NCBI GenBank assembly: GCA_022573485.1
Contig: JACZTW010000253.1
Location: 1-5,702, forward strand
Reading direction: 5' to 3'
DNA: 5,702 nucleotides
From: Planctomycetota bacterium
GTDB taxonomy: Bacteria; Planctomycetota; Phycisphaerae; UBA1845; CAIVHJ01
Shown here: positions 1 through 5,702 of the stretch, in pieces
Layout of the letters: every line of letters starts with the position of its first letter
Position numbering within the stretch: the stretch's first letter is position 1
The notes under the pieces: generated by a model
Database searches by the model: none
What the model was told of the DNA's origin: nothing
The model's input: the letters and a program-made list of their open reading frames with translations, nothing else
Translations under genes and position numbers: made by a program

Positions 1-1
1 G

Positions 2-1114
2 TTCGTGGTCAAGCTGGAGCAAGCTGAGGAAAAGACGACCCGTGAGGCCCTGCAACGCGGCGGCTCGCGGCGGGTCAAGCAGACGCAGGTCATTTTCTTC
101 GCCAACCAACTCGCCATCATGGTCGACACCGGCGTGCCGCTGAGCGATGCGCTTGAGGCGACCATCATGGACGAACCGGAGAGCGGCTTCCGTCGCGTCG
201 TCGAGGATGTCATCGAACGGGTACAATCCGGACAGGAATTCTCCGCGGCGCTGGCCAAGCATCCGCGCGCCTTCCCTCGATTCTTTGCGAATATCATCAA
301 AGCGTCCGAAGCCTCGGGCTTGCTCGGCGCGATGCTGCAGCGGGCCGCGGCCTACATGACCAACCAGCGCGAGACGCGCAAACGAATCCAGGGCGCCATG
401 GCCTATCCGCTGGCCATGATGAGCTTTTGTATTTTGGTCGCGATTTTTCTATTGACCTACCTGCTGCCGAAGTTCACTCAAATTTTCGCGAGCCGGGGCG
501 CCACCCTGCCCTTGCCGACCCGCATCCTCATGGGCACCAGCGAAGTACTCGTGCAAAACGCCTACTTCCTCGTACCGGCTGTGCTGGGTGTGTGCCTGGG
601 CACGTGGCTCTTTGTACGTACACCCCGAGGACGTATCGTGACTTCCTGGCTGAGAATCAACCTGCCGATCATCGGGCCCATGTACCGCAAGGCCTACACG
701 ACCGTGACCATGCGCACCATGGGGACCATGATCGACTCGGGCGTGTCCATGCTCGAGACGGTGGCCCTCACGCGAAACGTCGTGAACAACCACTACTACG
801 AGGAATTGATGGACAAAGTAGACGAGCAATTGCGCAAGGGCAATCTGCTGAGCGACTGCCTGAGGGGATCGGATTTGTATCCGCATTCCGTCATCCAGAT
901 GGTCTTGGCCGGCGAACGGGGCGGGCAGATGGGGCCGGTCATGAGTCGCGTCGCCGACTTCTGCGAGAAGGATCTCAACGACGCGATCAAAGTGGCCACC
1001 ACCCTCATTGAGCCCGCGCTGGTGGTCTTCATGGGCGTGTTCATCGGCGGCGTGGTGATGGCGTTGTTGCTGCCGATCTTCTCAATCTCCAAGATCGTTT
1101 CGAGCGGGCCGTAG
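2..1114 (+). CDS. Type II secretion system F family protein (GspF/PilC-like), 5' partial
   Basis: This is a polytopic inner-membrane platform protein of the type II secretion/type IV pilus machinery; in the family it couples the cytoplasmic assembly ATPase to pseudopilin or pilin polymerisation. Counting from the GTG at base 5 there are 369 residues with two T2SSF domains, about 30-155 and 234-357. The first opens with FFANQLAIMVDTGVPLSDAL and contains KASEASGLLGAML; the second has TMGTMIDSGVSMLETVAL and LAGERGGQMGPVM. Hydrophobic segments lie near 137-155, 186-204 and 335-357, and the 'LLPKF...LPLPTR' stretch after the first is typical of the family. The frame is open upstream of the GTG (TTC at 2-4) with no room to see a ribosome site. 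Only about 30 residues precede the first T2SSF domain, whereas family members usually carry a longer N-terminal region, so the real start is probably outside the window. Whether it serves secretion or pili cannot be told without its neighbours. The stop is TAG at 1112-1114; the next gene is convergent. Confidence 0.93.
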   Translation, partial: FVVKLEQAEEKTTREALQRGGSRRVKQTQVIFFANQLAIMVDTGVPLSDALEATIMDEPESGFRRVVEDVIERVQSGQEFSAALAKHPRAFPRFFANIIKASEASGLLGAMLQRAAAYMTNQRETRKRIQGAMAYPLAMMSFCILVAIFLLTYLLPKFTQIFASRGATLPLPTRILMGTSEVLVQNAYFLVPAVLGVCLGTWLFVRTPRGRIVTSWLRINLPIIGPMYRKAYTTVTMRTMGTMIDSGVSMLETVALTRNVVNNHYYEELMDKVDEQLRKGNLLSDCLRGSDLYPHSVIQMVLAGERGGQMGPVMSRVADFCEKDLNDAIKVATTLIEPALVVFMGVFIGGVVMALLLPIFSISKIVSSGP

Positions 1115-1226
1115 TCTGCTAAACGACGAAGTCAGTTCGGAGGATCAAGCCGTGGGCTTGCCGTTTGGCAGCCGATCCGAAGTCGTAACGATCCCACTTC
1201 GAGTTTCACTCGCCGCGTAGGAGTCG
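1115..1226. other. Convergent intergenic region with clustered inverted repeats
   Basis: This 112-base gap separates the stop codons of two convergent genes, so it should hold the transcript ends of both. It contains several short dyads: CAAGCC/GGCTTG (1146-1151 and 1155-1160, loop GTG), flanked by GGATC/GATCC (1142-1146 and 1174-1178) or alternatively TTCGGA/TCCGAA (1136-1141 and 1176-1181), and CGAGT/ACTCG (1200-1204 and 1208-1212, loop TTC). A further outer pairing, ACGAC/GTCGT (1123-1127 and 1182-1186), is possible with a bulge. I see no convincing open reading frame here. Confidence 0.6.
1123..1186. terminator. Possible bidirectional terminator-like stem-loop, no T-tract
   Basis: A compound dyad can be drawn: right arm GATCCGAAGTCGT (1174-1186) pairs in blocks with GGATC (1142-1146), TTC (1136-1138) and ACGAC (1123-1127), enclosing a perfect 6-bp hairpin with a 3-base loop at 1146-1160. 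C1146 can be used by only one of the two stems. Placement between convergent stop codons suits a transcript end on either strand. Neither side is followed by a run of T, so it is not a classical intrinsic terminator; stabilising the RNA 3' end is an alternative role. Confidence 0.3.
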
Positions 1227-1233
1227 CTACTCC
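1220..1233. repeat. Short perfect inverted repeat across the DUF4340 gene stop codon
   Basis: GGAGT (1220-1224) and ACTCC (1229-1233) are perfect reverse complements around a CGCT loop. The dyad includes the minus-strand TAG stop at 1229-1227. An overlapping alternative pairs GTAG (1217-1220) with CTAC (1227-1230). It is too short and lacks a T-tract for a firm terminator call. Confidence 0.35.
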
Positions 1234-3686
1234 GCTTCCAGTCGCGAAAGCTCAATCACCCCGAGCTTCAGCACCATCGGATCGAGCACGAAGATACGGC
1301 TGGCGGAGTCGATGGTCGTGGCATAGAGACCCTCGCCGGTCCCCCGGTAATCCACGCCCGAAATCAGAAGCTCATATCGCGTGCCGCCTTCCACCTCGAA
1401 AAAGAACTGGCGCGTCGGTGCGTCGAGTCCATATGCCGAGCGATTCGCCGAGGTATACTCGACATAGCGGCGGGTCTTGAAGTGCCGCAGTTTGCTGATG
1501 TGCTGGTCCACTTTGGCCCCGTCGATGGGAATATCCGGTTCGAGCGAGTACTGCCAACGATCGCGCACCTTGCGCAGGCTGATTTCGCGCTCGCCGACCT
1601 TCGAGCCGAAGGCCACGACCTGCGACATTTCGAAATCCCAGAACACGCCGTCGATCACTTCCGCCATCAGGGCGTCATAAACTGCGGCATCGACCTCCAT
1701 GAACACCGGCACATCCGGCGAGCGCGCGTAGACCACGCCGTCCTGTTTGGACAACCCAAGCCGGCGGGTGATCGGCTCGCCCGGTGTAATTTCAGGTGCG
1801 GTGTTCTCGTCGCCGGTTTCCGGAACTTTGATCGTCGGCACGCCTTTGACGGTGAGCGTCACTTCGATGTCCGGTTCGCTCAGCCCCAGCTTGTCCGGGT
1901 TCTGCTCATCGGCGATCCGGGTGCCGCGCAGCTTGGCGAGTTTGTTGGCCATCTTTTGAACGGCCTCAAGATCCACCTCCGACTGCGTAGGCGCGGTCAT
2001 TTGCCAGACCCCGTCCTCGTCGCGTTCGAGCGTCAGATGCTGCTGGTGGCCGGAGGCCTCGAGTTGGCGGGCCAGTTCGATCTTCAGCAGACCAGAGTCG
2101 GCGAAGTCCAGCAGTTCGCGGTTGCGGTAGATGGCCTCCTCACGAAAGATCTCGGTAAGTCCGTTGTTCCTGACCTTCGCGACCGTACTCGATCCGCCCC
2201 GCTGGACGTAGCGCAGACGCTTCTCAACTTGCTCTGTGAATGCACCAATGCGGAGGGTCAAGACTTCATCGGACTCCGGGAATCCGAGTATAATCTCCGC
2301 CGCCGGCGTATCCAGGCCGAACGAAGGCTCGACGCCGGTGTCGGTGAAGCTCACCGCTTTGAGCAATTCCAGCGCTGCCAGCACCGCAGCGATTTCGCCC
2401 GGTTCCGCGAGCTGTTCCGTCCCCGTAAAGAACCAGTCATTCCCGCGCAACTCAAACTCGAGCGTTTTCTCGGACAGTTGGATTTTCAGCGAGTTGGCCC
2501 GAGAGGCATCGCCCTTGGTGAAAATCTTCATGATCCGCCATTCGCTCAGCCGCGGAACGAACTTGTCAAGCTCCGTTGCGTTGATCAGCCCGACCTGCTC
2601 CTCGCCCCCGCGTTGGAGATAGACCTTCTTGTCGTCGTCAATCGGCCTGCGATCAGACAGCAAGAGAACGAACTCGTTCCGCTTGATTTCTATCTCCGGT
2701 TCGGGCTCTTCGTCTGATTCGGTCGTCTCTCCAGTTGTCTCGCCTTCCTCTCCATCTTCCTCCGGCTTGTCTTCGGGCGCGGGTTTGACGACTTCCTCTT
2801 CCGTGGCGACCGTGACTTGCAGGTAGGGCGGATCGAGACCGAATGGCGCGCGACTCGTGGGAATCTCCTCCAACCACGGTGTGGCCCGCACGCGGTTCAT
2901 CATGTTGACAACGTCCTGGATTTTCTTGCTCTCTGCTTTCGCGCTGAACGGAGCGACGAAAGCCCACTCGCCATCCTGCTTCTTGAGTTTGTAGGTCGTC
3001 AGCCCGTCGTCGCCGCGCTCGATGATCTCCAGCTCGACGGCATGGGAGGCAATCATGCGGAAGAGCTTACCCTCGCGGAACTGCGCCGGATCGCGATCCA
3101 GAATATTGTCGAAGGTCTCCTCGGCCACGAACACTTCATCCGGCCGCGAGGGCAGATAGACGTAGCGCTTGCGCTGGCCGATGAGCAGTTTGCCGACTTC
3201 GAACTCGACCGTGTCGCCATCGACGGAAGTGACCGCGAATCGCGCCACCGGCTCCGGCCGAATGCCGGCGTCTTCGAGCGACAGGCTGTTCTCGCCGGCG
3301 ATGTCGTACTTCGACGCATACTTGAGCCGCTTGGCAGCCAGCACTAAGTCGTTCACCGTCCAAGTGGCTGCCTCGCAACGCGTCGGCTCGACCATCTGCC
3401 ACTTCACGGGCCCGCCGCCGTCGTCACCCTCGATCCGCTCGAAGACCATCCGGGGCTGGCCGCGCTTTTCATACACAATTTTTTGAATCGTGGTGTCGTC
3501 GGTCAGCGGATGAGCCAGCGAGCGGTCGTCTTCGGCATCTGTGGCCCCGGTAATGGGTTGACCCGGAGTCGTCGGGCTGCCATCGCCGTCGGCGCTCGGC
3601 GCACTTTGCCCACCGCCGAAGATGAGAAAGGCCGCCGAAAGGACGATCACCGCGATCCCGAGGCCGATGGTGGTCTTGATGTTCAT
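1227..3686 (-). CDS. Membrane-anchored DUF4340 repeat protein
   Basis: The 819-residue product begins with a short positive N-terminus and a hydrophobic segment (about 5-24), followed by a Gly/Ser/Pro/Asp-rich linker to about 65. No lipobox cysteine follows, so it looks like a signal anchor with the rest outside the cytoplasm. The body matches DUF4340, a family of unknown biochemical function often next to GldG-type ABC auxiliary genes. I trace five units by a conserved Trp (W96, W241, W418, W561, W711) followed 39-45 residues later by a G-L-D-x-P-like turn (141, 283, 457, 601, 753), then a 'YVQRGG'-type strand. Several units end in an 'RELLDF'-like segment. Units 2 and 4 carry low-complexity inserts (about 295-335, very acidic; about 615-640, Pro/Thr/Glu-rich). 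The ATG is supported by GGAGG at 3700-3696, nine bases upstream, and by the anchor starting right after it. The upstream GldG-like gene ends six bases before it, so the two are cotranscribed and the proteins probably act together. The substrate is unknown. The DUF4340 call is from motif memory. Confidence 0.88.
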   Translation of the reverse strand: MNIKTTIGLGIAVIVLSAAFLIFGGGQSAPSADGDGSPTTPGQPITGATDAEDDRSLAHPLTDDTTIQKIVYEKRGQPRMVFERIEGDDGGGPVKWQMVEPTRCEAATWTVNDLVLAAKRLKYASKYDIAGENSLSLEDAGIRPEPVARFAVTSVDGDTVEFEVGKLLIGQRKRYVYLPSRPDEVFVAEETFDNILDRDPAQFREGKLFRMIASHAVELEIIERGDDGLTTYKLKKQDGEWAFVAPFSAKAESKKIQDVVNMMNRVRATPWLEEIPTSRAPFGLDPPYLQVTVATEEEVVKPAPEDKPEEDGEEGETTGETTESDEEPEPEIEIKRNEFVLLLSDRRPIDDDKKVYLQRGGEEQVGLINATELDKFVPRLSEWRIMKIFTKGDASRANSLKIQLSEKTLEFELRGNDWFFTGTEQLAEPGEIAAVLAALELLKAVSFTDTGVEPSFGLDTPAAEIILGFPESDEVLTLRIGAFTEQVEKRLRYVQRGGSSTVAKVRNNGLTEIFREEAIYRNRELLDFADSGLLKIELARQLEASGHQQHLTLERDEDGVWQMTAPTQSEVDLEAVQKMANKLAKLRGTRIADEQNPDKLGLSEPDIEVTLTVKGVPTIKVPETGDENTAPEITPGEPITRRLGLSKQDGVVYARSPDVPVFMEVDAAVYDALMAEVIDGVFWDFEMSQVVAFGSKVGEREISLRKVRDRWQYSLEPDIPIDGAKVDQHISKLRHFKTRRYVEYTSANRSAYGLDAPTRQFFFEVEGGTRYELLISGVDYRGTGEGLYATTIDSASRIFVLDPMVLKLGVIELSRLEAE
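1272..3491 (-). repeat. Five tandem DUF4340-like protein units
   Basis: Approximate units by residue are 66-205, 214-385, 398-525, 533-680 and 686-805. Each opens with a beta-type stretch leading to a Trp and usually a nearby Pro (WQMVEP, WAFVAP, WFFTG, WQMTAP, WQYSLEP). A helix-like segment follows, then the turn (GIRPEP, GLDPP, GLDTP, GLSEP, GLDAP) and a strand ending in a Tyr-containing 'VYL/YVQ/VYA/LYA' segment. Trp-to-Trp spacing is 145, 177, 143 and 150 residues, the long one containing the acidic insert. The similarity is at protein level only; I saw no DNA-level repeat, so any duplication is old. Confidence 0.65.
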
Positions 3687-3692
3687 GTGCCC

Positions 3693-5702
3693 TTACCTCC
3701 GCCGTATGTACCACACGCAGCAGCCGCTCAGCATCGCCAGCGTCGGCAGCACGCCCACCGCCAACACCCGCCAGAAGGTGAGCTGCCGATCCGTGATTTC
3801 GATCTGCGAACTATCGATCGGGGAACCAATGTTGATCCACTGCAACGTGTCATCGAGGTAATGGAGAATGTTCAGGAAGAACGCCAGATTGCCCGGCGCC
3901 CGCCGGCGCACCTGGAGTCCGCCGCCGGCTGAATAGAACATTTGGTTCGACACGGCGATCGCGTCGCTGATCATTTTCTCGCCGGCGGCAAGCACAACGA
4001 TCTTTTGTTCGCCCTTGCTCGCCGTCAGGGCCATCGGAAACGGCCCGGGGATGTCGTCGGCGGTCTGCTGCGTCTTGCCCTCATCCTGAAAGCGATTCAC
4101 GAATCCCATGGGATCCTTAACGCCCCAGTGATCCTCGCTGGCGGGCACGTAGGCCAGTTCCACGACCCTCACTTCCTCGGGAAGCTTCTCGCTTCTGCCG
4201 ATTTTTGTGGACCACGGCAGCTCACACTGATCGGCCAGCGGTTCGAGCCCTTCGGTCAGCGCGTGCTCGCGAAACTTCAGACTCGACACAGTATCGAATC
4301 CCCGCGACAGGCCCCACTCGCCGGGCTTTGTCGGAATAGCGGTGATGATCATCGACCCGCCGTCGACTTCGATGCCCCATTTCTGACTGAGAAACCCTTC
4401 ATACTCATACTTGGACGCCATCATGGCCCAGCCGGTCATAAAAATGGACAGCCCCGAATCGCCGATGGCGGTCAGCACCACAGCCCGCTCCTGGGGTGTC
4501 ACTGTGCCGGGCAGGGGCATACCCTGCTGGCCCCTGCTCGGCCCTGGGCGCAGCACGATGTAGATCGTTTTCGTCGGCGGCGTATCGAACGTGGGCCTGG
4601 TCTTCGATTTCTTGACGTCCCATTCCTTGACCAGGTAATTGAGTTTCTCCAACTCGGCTTTGAGCGCCACGTGGGAGCCGCGCTGGGCGTTCATGCCGAA
4701 CCCGCTCATGCCGAAGAGCGGTTGTCCACCACTCCGCGTGAAAATCAGGGCGGTCTTTTCTTTTTGGATCAATTGCAGGATCGTCGGCGTGATGGCGCCT
4801 TCGCCGGCGAAGCGGTGCTTGTCGAACTCGTTGGGGCCGACGAAGGTCCCCTCGCGCAGCGCCGGCCAAACTTCCTCGAAAGACAGCGCCTTGGCGCCGT
4901 CCTCCGACTCGACCACGATCACGTTGTTTTGCTGCAACGACCGTTCCAGCTTATCCAGTTCCAGGGCCGGCAGGTCTTGAATCTTCTGCTTCTCTGTCTC
5001 AAACTGCTCGACCCACGGCTTGAGATCCGTTTTCATCGACGCGAGCACGTCCAGAACCGCCGGGTTGATTTCGTCTCCGCGAAGAAGCCGTTCGGGCGGC
5101 GTGTTGATTACCAAATCGAGTTTGGAGCCCACAGTGTCATAGAAGGTACTGATGCTCACGGTCGCTGCCGAGTAAGGCGGCAGCGGCTGGGTTCGGATTG
5201 TGGCCAGATCCTCGATGACCTTTCTGCCGAGGGTCAGCCACGATTCCAGGGCGTTGACAATCCCTCCTGACGGCGGGGCGCCACCGCCGATGGCGGCGCT
5301 TTGGTCGATCATGTTCAACCGGCCAATGAAGCCCTGCAATTGCAACTGGAACGGCTCATGGATTTCCTTCTCGAAGCGCTCGATCGCAGCGGCATAGGGC
5401 TCGGTTTCGGTCTCGAACAGTTCCCGGCTGCGAACACGTTCCAAAAGTATCCGAAGTTTGGGCTGGTCCTTGAGCGGGTTGATCCACCCGATCTCGATAC
5501 GCGACGGCTTTTCCGCCTGATAGAGGCGCAGCAGATCATCGACCGCCCGGCGGTACTTGCGCTGGGCGTCGGTCTCGATGTCCGTCTCCAGATACAGGCT
5601 GGTGAGATAAACCTTACGCTCGCCCAGGCTGTCCAGCACGCCGCGCGTGCCGACGTTCAGCGAGTTGATGCCGCTGGACGTCAAATCCCATTTCAGCGGT
5701 CT
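3693..5702 (-). CDS. GldG-family ABC transport auxiliary protein, 5' partial
   Basis: This looks like a GldG-type auxiliary subunit (COG3225-like; DUF7088 plus ABC_transp_aux) of an ABC-2 type envelope system, with its bulk outside the cytoplasm. The frame is open to the window edge. The first residues, RPLKWDLTSSGINSLN, correspond to the family 'DLT...SL' segment that follows an N-terminal membrane helix, so that helix and the true start lie beyond 5702. The TTG at 5684 is not the start. Numbering from that TTG: 22-70 is the DUF7088-like fold ending in 'IGWINP'; about 80-253 is a largely helical insert; 291-316 (FAGEGAIT...LIF) begins the core domain; 373-420 includes 'IYIVLRPGP' and 'GLSIFMTG'; 547-612 has 'GPFPMALTASKG', 'KIVVLAAGEKMISDAI' and 'GNLAFFLNILHYLDD', the family C-terminal pattern. 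A final helix (about 637-657) ends in a basic tail, IRRR. The downstream DUF4340 gene follows after six bases. ATPase and permease partners are expected upstream, outside the window. The transported substrate is unknown. Confidence 0.87.
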   Translation of the reverse strand, partial: RPLKWDLTSSGINSLNVGTRGVLDSLGERKVYLTSLYLETDIETDAQRKYRRAVDDLLRLYQAEKPSRIEIGWINPLKDQPKLRILLERVRSRELFETETEPYAAAIERFEKEIHEPFQLQLQGFIGRLNMIDQSAAIGGGAPPSGGIVNALESWLTLGRKVIEDLATIRTQPLPPYSAATVSISTFYDTVGSKLDLVINTPPERLLRGDEINPAVLDVLASMKTDLKPWVEQFETEKQKIQDLPALELDKLERSLQQNNVIVVESEDGAKALSFEEVWPALREGTFVGPNEFDKHRFAGEGAITPTILQLIQKEKTALIFTRSGGQPLFGMSGFGMNAQRGSHVALKAELEKLNYLVKEWDVKKSKTRPTFDTPPTKTIYIVLRPGPSRGQQGMPLPGTVTPQERAVVLTAIGDSGLSIFMTGWAMMASKYEYEGFLSQKWGIEVDGGSMIITAIPTKPGEWGLSRGFDTVSSLKFREHALTEGLEPLADQCELPWSTKIGRSEKLPEEVRVVELAYVPASEDHWGVKDPMGFVNRFQDEGKTQQTADDIPGPFPMALTASKGEQKIVVLAAGEKMISDAIAVSNQMFYSAGGGLQVRRRAPGNLAFFLNILHYLDDTLQWINIGSPIDSSQIEITDRQLTFWRVLAVGVLPTLAMLSGCCVWYIRRR
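3696..3700 (-). promoter_or_regulatory. Shine-Dalgarno for the DUF4340 gene, inside the end of the GldG-like gene
   Basis: On the minus strand GGAGG is followed by TAAGGGCAC and the ATG at 3686-3684. The GGAGG lies in the last two sense codons of the upstream gene (CGG AGG) directly before its TAA stop. A spacing of nine bases is good for initiation and fixes the start. Ribosomes finishing the upstream gene would expose or feed this site, so translational coupling is likely. Confidence 0.75.

Noticed and set aside
449..886. Minus-strand open frame inside the T2SSF gene
   Set aside because: It is fully covered by the conserved T2SSF coding frame and has low-information His/Gly/Arg-rich composition.
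427..1011. Overlapping plus-strand frame within the T2SSF gene
   Set aside because: It lies inside a gene with strong family motifs, and its translation is His/Arg-rich with no domain; it is a GC-driven shadow.
1482..2717. 411-codon plus-strand open frame antisense to the DUF4340 gene
   Set aside because: Its codons align exactly with those of the minus-strand gene, so its first positions face the GC-rich third positions of the real codons. Stops are then rare simply because TTA, CTA and TCA are rare in the real gene. The translation is rich in His, Arg, Asp and Leu and shows no family motif.
2682..2804. Acidic stretch as a calcium-binding repeat
   Set aside because: It is Glu/Thr/Pro-rich but lacks the Asp-spaced pattern of RTX or thrombospondin type 3 repeats.
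3942..5270. 442-codon plus-strand open frame antisense to the GldG-like gene
   Set aside because: It has the same codon-aligned antisense register and the same His/Arg/Gly-rich composition with no recognisable domain, while the opposite strand has clear GldG-family motifs throughout.
5682..5684. TTG as the start of the GldG-like protein
   Set aside because: The frame stays open to the window edge and the residues before the TTG (RPLKWD) complete the family's 'DLT' segment, so translation must begin further upstream.

Overview
The window is GC-rich, densely coding bacterial DNA carrying three protein genes and one short intergenic gap. No RNA gene, transposon, CRISPR array or phage gene was seen. 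The content (an inner-membrane type II secretion/type IV pilus platform protein, and a GldG-like ABC auxiliary protein followed by a long DUF4340 protein) points to a Gram-negative or diderm bacterium. The large GldG-like plus DUF4340 pairing fits the Planctomycetota or a related lineage, but this assignment is inference from family content and base composition, not from a marker gene.

Layout: bases 2-1114 (+) encode a T2SSF-domain (GspF/PilC-type) protein, almost certainly cut at its N-terminus by the left window edge. Bases 1115-1226 are the gap between two convergent genes; it holds several small inverted repeats but no T-tract. Bases 1227-3686 (-) encode an 819-residue membrane-anchored DUF4340 protein in which I can trace five tandem copies of the same unit. 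Bases 3693-5702 (-) encode a GldG-family protein whose N-terminus runs off the right edge.

The two minus-strand genes are six bases apart, and the Shine-Dalgarno of the downstream gene lies within the last codons of the upstream one, so they form an operon. By analogy with GldA-GldF-GldG systems, an ABC ATPase and an ABC-2 type permease are expected just beyond the right edge; they are not in the window. Together they would make an envelope ABC system in which the GldG-like and DUF4340 proteins are the extracytoplasmic, membrane-anchored parts. The substrate is unknown. The plus-strand secretion gene belongs to a different transcription unit that converges on this operon.
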